A DNA stretch of 64,000 bases from Rhizomys pruinosus (GCA_009823505.1 VZQC01006589.1:8743480-8807479); one strand, 5' to 3'; shown: positions 10,346 through 22,200, numbered from the stretch's first letter. Translations and numbers: made by a program. Notes: generated by a model from the sequence alone, not told the origin.

Positions 10346-10824
10346 TTTCCCTCTATTTTTTTTACCACCCTAGCATTGTTTATCTCTTCTCTTTCTCCCC
10401 CTCTATAGCATTTCCTGATTCCTCCTTAGTTTAAAGTACCCCCATTTTCCTCATTTACCCTTTGATAATACCTATCTCTCATTATCATCCTCTCTTGAGT
10501 TCCTGTTTCTCCTTTACCCTAATACTTCCTTGTATAACCCTCCTTCCTTTCTTCCCACTTGACTACCTCCAGCATTGTCTTTTACAACACCTGTTTCCTG
10601 CCATCCCCTCTCAGGCTCCTTCTTCTTTACCCCTATGGTTTCTTTCCATGTTTCTGGCTCCTGTTGTTACATCAGGATATATATTCACATGTAAGTATTT
10701 GGAGCTAAGATCCACAAGTAAGGGAAAGCATATGTCCCTTGTTTGTCTGAGTCTGTCACTTTACTTAGTGGAACTGTTTCTAGTTACATCCATTTACCTG
10801 TTAATTTCATGACTTTGTTTTTAT

Positions 10825-11146
10825 TTTTTAATAATGTATTGAGTTTGTGTGCATTTCATATAGTAGATCTTAATCAAATTTAGACCCTCTCCTCCATTGT
10901 GCCCCCCCATAGCTTCTCAAATGAATTTTATGGATTTTGTGACATATGTTAAGTCCTATCTGGTCAGGCATTTCTACCCAGATGTCCCTCTCTGCAAGTT
11001 TAATTGTTGGAGTTTAGTCAGCCTGTCTAGTGTCACTTCCTTAAAGAAGATCTTCGCTCCCTCACCCTGAGCAATCAGTTATCAATAGTTTCTCTGCTAG
11101 GGTTGGGGTCTGCTGACCATTTCCCCAGTTCTATGTTGGGTTTCAT
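10825..11146 (-). mobile_element. Family B fragment inserted in L1
   Basis: Antisense 3' end of family B (T-rich start, gtgtgcatttcatatagtag, cttccttaaagaaga, ggggtctgctgaccatttcc) lying between L1 ORF2 sequences that adjoin in other copies. It shows that family B moves as a separate 5'-truncated, poly(A)-ended unit. Confidence 0.65.
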
Positions 11147-11196
11147 TTTTCTTTACTACTGAGTAGAACTCCATTGAATAAATAGGTTGTTTCCAT

Positions 11197-11462
11197 GGTT
11201 TTTTTTTTGAGACAGGATCGCCCTATAGCCCCAGCTTGCCTGGAATTCACTCTGTAGACCAGGCTGGCCTTGAACTCCCAGAGATGTGCCTCCCTCCAGA
11301 GTGGGAGTGCTAGGATTAAAGGCGTGAACTAACATTTCTGGTTTAAAGATGGTTTTTAGCTGCCATATGGGTGCTGGGAATTGAACCTAAGTCCTCTGCA
11401 AGAGCATTTAGTGTTCTTAACCTTCTCAACCACTGAGTCATCTCTCCAGCCCTGTTTTTTTT
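11197..11462 (-). mobile_element. Composite SINE (B2 head + B1), copy 1
   Basis: On the minus strand a B2 head (ctggagagatgactcagtgg, aattcccagcacccatatgg) continues to 'accatctttaa' and then directly into B1. The unit lies within one L1 segment and is flanked by tttccat (11,190-11,196 and 11,464-11,470). The same fusion point occurs in the copy at 62,661. Confidence 0.75.
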
Positions 11463-11603
11463 TTTTCCATTCCTTAGCTGTTGTTAAAAAGAGCAACAAC
11501 AAACATGGCAGCACAAGTATCTCTGTGGTAGGATGAACCCTTTCAGTTTACGCCTAGGAGTGGCGCAACTGGATCATATGGTAGATTTTAATTAATTAAT
11601 TAA

Positions 11604-11741
11604 TTATTAATGTGTGGTGTTTGTTTGTTTGTTTGTTTGTTTGATTTTGACAGGGGCTCCCTAGTCCCAGCCTGCCTGGAAGTCACCTGCCTCTGCCTCC
11701 TGAGGGCTGGATTAAAGGTGTGCACCACCAGCTTATTTAGC
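11604..11741 (-). mobile_element. Decayed antisense B1
   Basis: Antisense B1 blocks: ggggctccctagtcccagcc, cacctgcctctgcctcctga and gattaaaggtgtgcaccacc, with an internal gap, next to a TTTG repeat (11,623-11,642). Confidence 0.7.
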
Positions 11742-11754
11742 TTATTTTTATTTT

Positions 11755-11928
11755 TATTTTATTTAATTTATTCATTTAGTTTTTGGTCTTTTCGAGACAA
11801 GGTCTCCCTGTAGCCCCAGCTGTCCTGGAACTCGCTCTGTAGACCAGGCTGGCTTTGAACTAACAAAGATCTGCCTGCCTCTGCCTCCCAAGTGCTAGGA
11901 TTAAAGGTGTATGCCACCATGCCCGGCT
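11755..11928 (-). mobile_element. Antisense B1
   Basis: Near-complete antisense B1 from the tail (ttttggtcttttcgagacaa) to the head (ccaccatgcccggct). Confidence 0.9.
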
Positions 11929-11949
11929 AGCTTATTTTTTATTTATTTT

Positions 11950-12204
11950 TTATTTAAAAAAATTTTTTTAATTAATTTTATTTCTGTATGTGTATGAATG
12001 TTCTGTCTGCATGCAAGTCTGTGCACCCGTGTCGTGCAATGCCGCGGAGGTCAGAAGAGGGTGTTGGATTCCCCTGGAACTGGAGTTCTCCTGAAATTGG
12101 AGTTTCAGACGGTTCTCGGCCGCCATGTGGGTGCTGGGGATTGAACCTGGGTCCTCTGTAAGAGCGGTCGGCGCTCTTAACCACTAGGCCATCTCTCCAG
12201 CCCC
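11950..12204 (-). mobile_element. Antisense B2
   Basis: Complete antisense B2: A/T-rich tail, ttctgtctgcatgcaagtct, body, ggggattgaacctgggtcct and head (ctaggccatctctccagccc). CpG sites are partly retained (gcggaggtc, ctcggccgcc), so it is relatively young. Confidence 0.93.
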
Positions 12205-12385
12205 CTATTTTTTATTTTTTAAAAAGAGTTCTCCACACTACTTTTGATGTCATTTGTTCCCTTGATCTTAGCCAGTCTGACTGGGGTAAGGTGAAATCTT
12301 AAAGCAGTTTAGATTTCCATTTCCCTAATTTCAAAGGATGTTGAACAAGTTTAAAAGCATTTTCAGCTAATTTTTATTTTTAATG

Positions 12386-13385
12386 TATATTTTTCTTAAA
12401 TTCTGTGCATTTCATATAATAAATCTCAATCATATCTAGAGCTCCTTCCCTATCTGCACCTCTTCATACACTTCCCCACTTAATTTCATGCATTCTATCA
12501 TATCTATTAAGGCCTATAGATTCAAACTTTTCAACCCAGATGTCCTTCAGTGCAAGTTCATCCACTGGAGTCTAGTCAGCCTTTCTAGGGTCACTTCCTT
12601 AAAGAAAAGCAACTCTCCCTCATCAAGAAGTAGTCAGTTGCCAATAGTTCCTTGGGTAAAGTTGGGACCTGCTGTCCATTTCCCGTTTGTGCTGGGCTTT
12701 TGTCTGATGAGTCGGTGTGTGTCTTGTGCATACTGTTACCATTGTTGCAAGTTCATATGACCAAGTTCCCAGAGGCCTGGAAGGATGTTTCCTTGTGTTT
12801 ATGGAAGAAACTCTGGCTCTTACAATCTTTCCTTTCTGCCTCCTCTTCTGCCATGATCACTGCGCAATGGGTGGGTGAGGTTTTATCTAGGAGTCCTTCC
12901 CAGGCACACACGTGCTGCAGTCTCTTATTTTCTACACCTTAACCACCTTCTGTGTGGATTACTGTCTGTGGCATGAGGAAGTTTCACTGGTGAGAGTGAG
13001 GGATTCATTAGTATCCTCTCTACCCCCTGTTTTGCTATGTTCCATGAATCTTAGTTGTAGAGCTTCCATTATAGATGTATCACTTAGGGCTGGACATCTC
13101 ACAATTATATATTCTATGCAAGGACCAGTTGTGGAACTCTGTAGTAGTCTCCATCTGTTACAAAAAAAAAGCTTCTTTGATGAGTGATAAATGGTATACT
13201 TGTATGTAAATTTAAGGATCCATATTTAGCATATAGTCAGAATTACATTTGTTTAGGGACATGTCAGAGGTAGGATTTGCTCTAAGTTTTATGATCTCAT
13301 TAGCCATGTGTATTTGGCTATGTTTGCAGTACCATCCATAAGCTCTCTCCCATTTAGAAAGATGTCGGTGTGTGTTTGTTGTATA
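12386..13385 (-). mobile_element. Family B retroelement, antisense
   Basis: The reverse complement matches the 3' kilobase of the copy at 16,905-18,385, including catcaaagaagctt, ggaggcagaaag, gtaagagccagag and the terminal 'atgaaatgcacagaattta' followed by A-rich sequence. It lies between antisense L1 pieces. Confidence 0.75.
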
Positions 13386-13515
13386 TGGCTTCAATTATGC
13401 TGAGGTATGTTCCCTCAACTCCAATTCCCTCTAGGACTTTTATCATGAATGTATACTGGATTTTGTCAAGGGCCTTTTCTGTGTCTATTGAGATGATCAT
13501 GTTACTAAACAGAGT
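13386..13515 (-). mobile_element. Antisense L1 RT fragment
   Basis: Short antisense ORF2 piece (ggacttttatcatgaatgta, tattgagatgatcatg). In full copies this encodes the 'DAxKAFDKIQxxFM' region of the reverse transcriptase. Confidence 0.7.
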
Positions 13516-13534
13516 AGTTGCAAGCTTTGGAACA

Positions 13535-13790
13535 GGAGACTATAGCTGATCAAGTTGGTTTTCTTTTAAGGAAGTGGTGATAGGGTAACCAAGTGATAGT
13601 AGGCTCACATCAAAGAACATCTGGAGACAGAACTTGGCTATAGGCCTTAACATATATGACAGAATATATGGAATCTGGTTCGGGGCTGTAAGAGGGCTGA
13701 AGGTAGAGGAAGGAGTCTAACTATGATCAAAATATATTTATGAAATTTGCAAAATTTTAGTTAAAATTTTTCAAAAAGAGAAGAAAAAAT
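13535..13790 (+). mobile_element. Family B 3' end
   Basis: Sense 3' terminal part of family B (ctttt aaggaag, cacatcaaagaacatctgga, atatgacagaatatatggaa), ending in A-rich sequence, comparable to 24,060-24,230. Confidence 0.6.
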
Positions 13791-13849
13791 AGATTAACTA
13801 TAATAGTAAGTCTAGACTAGAATCCAGATTTCCTGACTATCCAGTGTTT

Positions 13850-15287
13850 TCTTTTTTTACATCTTTTATTGAAGTTTTGTGCATTTCACACATTACTTCT
13901 CAGTTCAATCCAGACTCATTTCCCACTCCATGCCCTCCACCCCCCCAAGTTCATGGAGTCTGCCATACATGTCCTGTTTCCCCTTCTGAGTCTTTTCAAA
14001 GTTTTTCAAAACAGAAGATTATTTTTTTGGACTGTTCCCTGTCCCAGTTCTTTTGTTTTTGTTGTTCCCTCCAATTTGTATTTTTTCAACATATGCATTT
14101 ATGTATATCACACATGTACTAAAATCATGTCACCTGAAAATAAACTGTATGTTACTTCCAAATCATATTTCTGGATTCACATTTTTTCCTTTTAATTTTA
14201 TATTGCTCTAAAATATGCAAACATACCCTCCACCCTTGTACCAAAATCATAAAGTCTGAAAATAGGTAATAGGTTAATTCTAGAGCCAGTTAAGGGATTC
14301 ACATTCTAAGAGCACAGTTGCTTTTAGATAAAGATAAATATAACATTAATGTTACTCAGTTTGCCTTACTTGATGCTAGCATCCACAAATGAGGGATACC
14401 ATTCATCGTTTGTTTTCCTGGGACTGTGTTACCTCACTTAGCATAATATCTTCCAGTACCATCCATTTACCTGCAAAGTTCATGATGTCATCTTTCTTTA
14501 CTGCTGCATAGAACTCCATTGTGTAGATGTACCACATTTTTCTCTATTCACTTATTGGTTGAGGGGCACTTGGGTTGGTTACAACTCTTTGCTATTGTGA
14601 AGAGAGCTGCAATAAACATGGTTGTGCATATATCTCTGCGGTAGGATGAGACAAGACTCATTCTTCCACAGAGATACATGCACCAGAAGTGGTATGACTG
14701 GGTCAGGTGGTAGGTTCATTTTGAGTCTTTTAAGGGTTCTCCACACTGCTTTCCATAGTGGTTGTATGAGTTTACATTCCCACTAGCAATGGATGAGTGT
14801 TCCCCTTTCCCCAGAACCTCTCCAGTACTTGACATCATTCATTTTCTTGATGTTAGACAGTCTTATTGAAACGAGATGGTATCTTAAAGTGGATTTAATT
14901 TCCATTTGCTAAATTATTAGCAATGTTGAACACTTTTTAAGATGCTTTTCAGCCATTTTTACTGCCTTACTTGTCAAGTCTCTGTTCAGCTCTTTACTCC
15001 ATCTTTTGAGTGAGTCATTTGTTTTCTTCTTTGTTTTTTGAGCAGTTTATATATTCTGGAATTTAATGCTCTGTCAAATGTATCATTGGTGAAGGTTTCC
15101 TCCCACTCTGTGTGTTTTCCCTTCACTTCACTGATTGTTTCTTTTGCTGTGAAGAAGCTTTTGAGTTTAATGAGGTCCCACTTGTCAATTGCCAACTTTA
15201 TTTCCTAGGCAGCTGCTGTCTGATTTAGAAAGTTTTTCCCTATGACTATGCCTTGTTGGTTGCTGGCAACGTTTTCTTCTATTCCAG
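13850..15287 (-). mobile_element. Antisense L1: 3'UTR and ORF2 C-terminus
   Basis: 13,850-14,340 is antisense 3'UTR (same text as 36,985-37,330) and 14,340-15,287 is the antisense ORF2 C-terminal third. On the minus strand 14,986-15,195 still reads IDKWDLIKLKSFFTAKETISEV. It ends abruptly at about 15,287, where a sense L1 5' end begins. Confidence 0.88.
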
Positions 15288-16643
15288 TGTTTTCTTCACT
15301 GTGGTACTCTGTTCACTGTTTCACTACACACCTGGTGTTTTAAGAAGTAGGAAGATTCAATTTCTCCAGAGACCAGTCTTATTCCCTGGTAAGCCTGATC
15401 CTGCCCACTGCAGCTTGACTCCCTACAGCCTGAACCCCACACCCTGTTCCCCTTCTAGTCTTGGGCACAGTCCCACTTTGGCTCTTAGCCCCCAGAACTC
15501 TGGACTACTGTCTTAGTTCCCTGTGACCATGAGCTCTCCAAATCACGCTGTGCCAATCCCTCCACTGGGACCATCTGCAGCCCCTCACACTGCTGCAGAG
15601 CTAGGTTTCTCTGCCCTTTAGTAATGACCCAGACCTCTGTAGACTGCCTGAGAACACCTGAATCCAGCATCCACCTAGCAACCTTCCCAACTGTGCTGTG
15701 CCTGCTGGCTGGTCGGGGCCCAGACCCTAGAGGAAGACTGAGAGTATCTAATTACTGCCTGACTTGGGTGTTTGAAGGAACTCCTGAGTAGCCTGACTAG
15801 AGCCATCTGGTTCCTCCAATATAAAATCAAAGGAGAAAAATTAAAGACTAGACCAACCAGCTTTTCATACCCCAAAGAAATCTACCAAGGCACAAGAAGT
15901 ATGCAAGCAGAATCATACTTCAACTCGACAAAGAAAGGCTTGAGATGTACACCAGAACCACAAACAAAAAAGAAATCCAGATGTCAAAATCACAACAAAA
16001 AAGTAATAATATGAAAAACCCAAATAATATGTCCCCACCAAACACCACCAGTCCTAGAAGAGTTGTACAAGGAGAACCCCCTAGAGATAAATCAGGACAA
16101 AAACCATCATAAATATGCTCAAAGAATTCAGAGAATTTAGAGAACATACAAAGAAACCAAATAGCTAAAAGAAGAAAAGCATAAATGTCTGACTTAATTC
16201 ACAAAAGAGATAGAAATTTTGAAGAAATACTCAGGCTGAAATGAAGAAGGAAGTGAAAAACTGAATAAGCCAATTTGCTACAACAGTAGAAAGCCTCATC
16301 AATATGATGAATGAAATGGAAAACAGAAGATTAAGACCGATGATCAAGTTGAAAAATTGGACCACTCAAGCAAAGATTATGAAAAGTTTTTAAAAACACA
16401 AGAATGTGATATGCAGGAAATGTGGGACACATGAAAAGACCAAACCTATGCGTTATGGGTTTAAAGGAAGGAGAAGAAGCTCAGGATAATGGTATTTAGC
16501 AGACCTTTAAGAGGATTGTAGAAGAAATTTTCCCCAAATCAAGGGAAGACATAACCATACAAATACAAGAACATTGAACACAAAATAGATGGGACCAGAA
16601 AAAAAAACTCCCCATAACATATCATAGCAAAACCACTAAACAT
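15288..16643 (+). mobile_element. Sense L1 5'UTR and ORF1 (3'-truncated)
   Basis: 15,288-15,800 is a GC-richer non-monomeric leader preceding ORF1-like text. From about 15,850 there are adenine-rich ORF1 blocks matching 41,000-41,600 (caaatagctaaaagaagaaa, aatgtgggacacatgaaaag, ataccatacaaatacaagaa type). ORF1 is cut at about 16,643 by the CRE/CCAAT module. Many stops. Confidence 0.75.
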
Positions 16644-16912
16644 ACACTAGCCGTGGACACTCGAAATCCAAGCCTGTTTTGGCCTGTATATGTGCGAAAT
16701 AAAGGATTGGGAATTCTGTGTAATGATGGTAATGGAGAATTCGATTTATTGCCTGATGCAAGTCACTTTTATAAGCAAAATGACGTCATCTCCCAGAGCC
16801 AATCACAGACCCCAGTCTCGTGTCCCTGTTTACTGCTACTCTGCCTGTTATGTGCCTGGGCCACATTGCTCCCTCTTGGGAGAGCAAGGAGAGATAAGTA
16901 ATCCCTAGCTAG
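16644..16912 (+). promoter_or_regulatory. CRE/CCAAT module (element C)
   Basis: A promoter-like block that also occurs antisense at 35,640-35,968. It contains a perfect CRE, TGACGTCA (16,781-16,788), and CCAAT (16,799-16,803), and is followed directly by family B. It may be the 5'UTR or LTR-like promoter of family B. In the 35.8-kb copy the CRE is mutated. The overlap with the duplicated unit starts at 16,689. Confidence 0.55.
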
Positions 16913-18385
16913 TGTCAAAAAACAGAGGGAACCATGTAAGTCTAACAACCTAATGACAAATTCCACATGCAATATATCTGTACGAGTCCATATGTGTAGG
17001 TGAAGGTTTCATAACAAGGAACTGCCAGACAGGAGAAACATTCCTTTGAGTTGTTGGCCAGGGTAGTCCAAGAGACTCCCAAAATTACACAGTTTAGTGC
17101 CACAGTCCTTGATTGCCTCCCAGAACTTGAATGGAAGACCCTATTGCTAAAGATAGGACATTCTTCATAGACTGCATTTGGAGCAATGGAGCTGAAGCTG
17201 ACCTGGAAGTCACTTCCCCTGAAGGGTAGCTGTCATAGCTTTGGAGAGCACTCTGCAAGCTGCTAAGGAAGAACATCAATCGATGGTCCAACAGCAGCTT
17301 TGTGAGCAAATGACCACATCGGTGTCCAGTACAGCATATGACATTGGTGTAATAATGGCCCTTTTATCTCAGGGGCAATAAATGGTTACCTAACTGGAGC
17401 TTACTCAAGTGAGGAAACTCATGTGTGTTGTTGTAAATGCAGCCAAATACAATGGCTGGAGAGGTTATAGATCTTAGAGAAGACCCCAAGTTTGCTTAGA
17501 CTAATGTAATTTCTTACTAAGTGCAAAATATATTTCCTTACATTTACAGTCAACTATTGCAGTCATCACTCTTCAAAGAAGCTTGTTTTGCACCAGATGG
17601 AGACTATTACAGACTAGCACAATTGGTCTTGCATGTAACTTTTCTGTGACTTGCTCAAGCCTAAGTGGCACATCTACAATGTACCCTCTATACCTCAGGC
17701 TCATGGAGCATAGAATAAGGGGTAAAGAGGACATTAATTAATCTCTCAGTTCTCATCAATGAAGCTTCCTCATGCAACAGAGGGCCAGGAACACAAAAGG
17801 TCACAAATGGTCAAAGCATAGAGATTAAGAGTCTAGAGAGTGTGGGTCCTTGTACAAGAGTCCTATTTTAAGCTTCACCCACCCAAGGCTCAGGGACCAT
17901 TGCAGAAAAGGAGGCAGAAAGATTGCAAGAGCCATGAAAGAGGTGGATGACCACATGGAGATAGATCCCTACAAGCTCCTTGGACCTTGCTCATGTGAAC
18001 CTACAGCAATGGTGTCAGCATGCACAAGAGGCGTGCAAACTCAGACAAAAACACAGCATAGAACTGGGGAACTGGACAGCAGACCCCAATTTTAGCTGAA
18101 TAAATATTGGGAGCTGATTACTGCTGAGTGAAGAGGAGCTGATCTACTTGAAGTGAGGGTCTCTATACAGGCTGACTAGACCTCAGTAGTTGAATGTGCA
18201 CTGAGGAATGTCTGGGGGACAGTAACTTGACACAATTGGCCTTCACACCTATGACAGAGTGTATGAATTCCATTGGAGGCATGGGAGGGTGCCTATTGGA
18301 AGGTGGTATGGTATACAGATGATTAAGATTGATTGAGATGTTCTGTGTGAAATACACAAAAATTCTATAAAATTTAAAAGAAAAA
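16905..18385 (+). mobile_element. Family B retroelement, longest copy
   Basis: Runs from ccctagctagtgtcaaaaaa through gtgaaggtttcataacaagg, the central catcactcttcaaagaagct block and a gaggtggatgaccacatgga block to a 3' end (gtgtgaaatacacaaaaatt) with an A-rich tail. At least eight copies or fragments occur in the window, some 5'-truncated, so it behaves as a LINE-dependent retroelement. No conserved long frame is visible. It could be a non-autonomous element or the long 3'UTR of an older L1 subfamily. Confidence 0.65.
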
Positions 18386-18778
18386 ATAAGTAGGAAGAAT
18401 GACTAAAGCCTGATGAACATGTCTAGGAAGGTCCTGAGATGGCCATGGTGCTTTCCTGTTACTTTTCTTTCATATTACACAATCAAAATATTTCAGTAGC
18501 CATTGAAACATTTCCTTAGAAGTTTGATGGCTAAACCCTGATCAAACTACAATTACCTAATTTGATGCTCATATCTTTTTTTCTAATAATGAGCTTATTA
18601 CTCTTGGCAAACCATCAGTGTCTTGAAGTCTGATAACATTCAGTTTTTATTCATTATTTAGGGCTTTTATTCTAGAAGGAAATATATTCAGGAGACAGCA
18701 AAAACAGATGAAAAGGGATCTCAATAAGATGAAATAAACAGTGCAATTAATGTGATCTGACACCAAAATAAGAAATAA
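18386..18778. other. Unassigned flank within the duplicated unit
   Basis: No repeat recognised. Its presence in both 2,090-bp copies shows that the duplication extends beyond the retroelement. Confidence 0.5.
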
Positions 18779-18779
18779 N
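18779..18779. other. Single N at the duplication junction
   Basis: The only ambiguous base noticed. It sits exactly between the end of unit 1 (18,778) and the start of unit 2 (18,780). A one-base N is a common placeholder for contigs joined with an overlap or unknown gap. Confidence 0.95.
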
Positions 18780-20869
18780 TATGTGCGAAATAAAGGATTG
18801 GGAATTCTGTGTAATGATGGTAATGGAGAATTCGATTTATTGCCTGATGCAAGTCACTTTTATAAGCAAAATGACGTCATCTCCCAGAGCCAATCACAGA
18901 CCCCAGTCTCGTGTCCCTGTTTACTGCTACTCTGCCTGTTATGTGCCTGGGCCACATTGCTCCCTCTTGGGAGAGCAAGGAGAGATAAGTAATCCCTAGC
19001 TAGTGTCAAAAAACAGAGGGAACCATGTAAGTCTAACAACCTAATGACAAATTCCACATGCAATATATCTGTACGAGTCCATATGTGTAGGTGAAGGTTT
19101 CATAACAAGGAACTGCCAGACAGGAGAAACATTCCTTTGAGTTGTTGGCCAGGGTAGTCCAAGAGACTCCCAAAATTACACAGTTTAGTGCCACAGTCCT
19201 TGATTGCCTCCCAGAACTTGAATGGAAGACCCTATTGCTAAAGATAGGACATTCTTCATAGACTGCATTTGGAGCAATGGAGCTGAAGCTGACCTGGAAG
19301 TCACTTCCCCTGAAGGGTAGCTGTCATAGCTTTGGAGAGCACTCTGCAAGCTGCTAAGGAAGAACATCAATCGATGGTCCAACAGCAGCTTTGTGAGCAA
19401 ATGACCACATCGGTGTCCAGTACAGCATATGACATTGGTGTAATAATGGCCCTTTTATCTCAGGGGCAATAAATGGTTACCTAACTGGAGCTTACTCAAG
19501 TGAGGAAACTCATGTGTGTTGTTGTAAATGCAGCCAAATACAATGGCTGGAGAGGTTATAGATCTTAGAGAAGACCCCAAGTTTGCTTAGACTAATGTAA
19601 TTTCTTACTAAGTGCAAAATATATTTCCTTACATTTACAGTCAACTATTGCAGTCATCACTCTTCAAAGAAGCTTGTTTTGCACCAGATGGAGACTATTA
19701 CAGACTAGCACAATTGGTCTTGCATGTAACTTTTCTGTGACTTGCTCAAGCCTAAGTGGCACATCTACAATGTACCCTCTATACCTCAGGCTCATGGAGC
19801 ATAGAATAAGGGGTAAAGAGGACATTAATTAATCTCTCAATTCTCATCAATGAAGCTTCCTCATGCAACAGAGGGCCAGGAACACAAAAGGTCACAAATG
19901 GTCAAAGCATAGAGATTAAGAGTCTAGAGAGTGTGGGTCCTTGTACAAGAGTCCTATTTTAAGCTTCACCCACCCAAGGCTCAGGGACCATTGCAGAAAA
20001 GGAGGCAGAAAGATTGCAAGAGCCATGAAAGAGGTGGATGACCACATGGAGATAGATCCCTACAAGCTCCTTGGACCTTGCTCATGTGAACCTACAGCAA
20101 TGGTGTCAGCATGCACAAGAGGCGTGCAAACTCAGACAAAAACACAGCATAGAACTGGGGAACTGGACAGCAGACCCCAATTTTAGCTGAATAAATATTG
20201 GGAGCTGATTACTGCTGAGTGAAGAGGAGCTGATCTACTTGAAGTGAGGGTCTCTATACAGGCTGACTAGACCTCAGTAGTTGAATGTGCACTGAGGAAT
20301 GTCTGGGGGACAGTAACTTGACACAATTGGCCTTCACACCTATGACAGAGTGTATGAATTCCATTGGAGGCATGGGAGGGTGCCTATTGGAAGGTGGTAT
20401 GGTATACAGATGATTAAGATTGATTGAGATGTTCTGTGTGAAATACACAAAAATTCTATAAAATTTAAAAGAAAAAATAAGTAGGAAGAATGACTAAAGC
20501 CTGATGAACATGTCTAGGAAGGTCCTGAGATGGCCATGGTGCTTTCCTGTTACTTTTCTTTCATATTACACAATCAAAATATTTCAGTAGCCATTGAAAC
20601 ATTTCCTTAGAAGTTTGATGGCTAAACCCTGATCAAACTACAATTACCTAATTTGATGCTCATATCTTTTTTTCTAATAATGAGCTTATTACTCTTGGCA
20701 AACCATCGGTGTCTTGAAGTCTGATAACATTCAGTTTTTATTCATTATTTAGGGCTTTTATTCTAGAAGGAAATATATTCAGGAGACAGCAAAAACAGAT
20801 GAAAAGGGATCTCAATAAGATGAAATAAACAGTGCAATTAATGTGATCTGACACCAAAATAAGAAATAA
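18780..20869 (+). repeat. 2,090-bp direct repeat, unit 2
   Basis: Second copy, including CRE (18,872-18,879), family B (18,996-20,476) and the unique-looking flank. Sequence after 20,869 is new. Most likely the same locus counted twice. Confidence 0.97.
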
Positions 20870-21418
20870 ACTATACCACAAAGATATGAGAAATGTTTCT
20901 CAGGTGAAGAGAAGAATATTTTGCATCTGATTTTTTTGACAATGAGATTTTCAAGTTGAAAAATGCTAAGGGTTAAGAGATAAAGTATGCTCCTTTAGAA
21001 CCTTATGTTTATGCATATTTTGAAGTATTTTTAGGAATCTGAAGGTAGATAAAGATTATGAGGAACAAATTTAGATGTTTTGTTTCACACACAAAGAATA
21101 AAGTGATTAGAACTAAAATTAATTAGTATGGAGGCGGAATAGTGGGTGTTTATCAAGCTATAGAAGCTTCCTGTAGATTTTTCTATAATCTTTCTATTAG
21201 CTTTAGGAAAATGACTGATTGGTTGGCAGGTATAGAGGTGAAAAGCAAGTCAAGAAGACTCATGCTAGAAACATTGGGATAAACTATGTAGAATCGAACG
21301 CAGAAATGCCTTCAGAATCCTAGGGAATTCCACCACACGAGAAAAAAATTATCTCAGATAAATCATATGCACTTTATCTCTGTGTATGTGTACATTCTAA
21401 AGGATCCCTATGCATTTG
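20870..21418. other. Unassigned AT-rich sequence
   Basis: No gene or repeat recognised. Confidence 0.45.
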
Positions 21419-21420
21419 AA

Positions 21421-21465
<45 letters not shown>
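21419..21465. repeat. (AAT)n microsatellite
   Basis: About 15 uninterrupted AAT units. Confidence 0.95.
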
Positions 21466-21613
21466 TTAAAGATCCAGTGAAAGCCCAGTGACAGGAATTG
21501 GTTACCCTTTTCAAAGTTGTTGGCCAGTAGGTCCCATAAATCCCAAAATGTTACTGGCTATTGACATTGCTCCTGATTACCCTCCAGAACCTGACATTAA
21601 GACACTATCACTG

Positions 21614-21843
21614 GGGCTGGAGAGATGGTCTAGCGGTTAAGAGTGCTGACTGCTCTTGCAGAGGACCCAGGTTCGATCCCCAGCACCCACATGGTGGTTG
21701 AGAACCATCTTTAACTCCAGTTCCAGGGGAATCCGACGCCCTCTTCTGACCTCCAAGGCATTGCGTGACACAGGTGCACAGACCTGCATGCAGACAGTAC
21801 ATTCATACACATACAAGAATAAATTTTTAAAAAAATTTAAAAA
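21614..21843 (+). mobile_element. B2 SINE, short-body form
   Basis: Complete, with a perfect 14-bp TSD agacactatcactg (21,600-21,613 and 21,844-21,857). B box ggttcgatccc (21,670-21,680). Unlike the other young B2s here it has a single 'aactccagttccagg' segment. Confidence 0.97.
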
Positions 21844-22200
21844 AGACACTATCACTGAAGACACATACTTGTGTCATGGAACAGGGAGAAATCAAGATGG
21901 TACTGATCTCAAAGCTTCATCCCCAACAGTTAGCTTTCACAGTACATGCTGCAAGAGAAGAGAATAATATTATGTATCTTCCCTACGTTTGAAGTCCAAG
22001 AGTTACAATCATGACCGGCCTGGCAAAATATGCCACTGGTGCAATAGTAACACACATGTTACAAGAGTGAAAAATCACTTTCTGATTGGATTTAATGCCT
22101 ACTCCACAAGACAGACCCCACACATAGCATCATTACTGAACCCAAGAATATATGGCTAGATAGGTCCTAGACCCTAGGGGGCTCTTAAAACTGTTATTGT

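Larger units (their letters stand above)
10350..12385 (-). mobile_element. Antisense L1 3' region, heavily interrupted
   Basis: Pieces of one antisense L1: 10,350-10,660 (pyrimidine-rich complement of the 3'UTR polypurine tract), 10,670-10,824 (ORF2 3' end), 11,147-11,196, 11,470-11,585 (ORF2 C-terminus) and 12,206-12,385. Interrupted by a family B fragment, a composite SINE, two B1s and a B2. The text reads continuously across the composite SINE, which supports a single host L1. Confidence 0.75.
16689..18778 (+). repeat. 2,090-bp direct repeat, unit 1
   Basis: Identical in register (offset 2,091, no indel) to 18,780-20,869. By eye I see two substitutions: 17,749 g/19,840 a and 18,617 a/20,708 g. 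It contains most of the CRE module, a family B copy and about 390 bp of unique-looking flank, so the unit boundaries do not follow any mobile element. Confidence 0.97.

Noticed and set aside
16689..20869. Genuine tandem segmental duplication
   Set aside because: Near identity, perfect register and a lone N exactly at the junction favour an assembly join. Kept open only until read depth is checked.
21614..21700. tRNA gene
   Set aside because: The A and B boxes belong to the tRNA-derived head of B2. Body, tail and TSD show it is a SINE.
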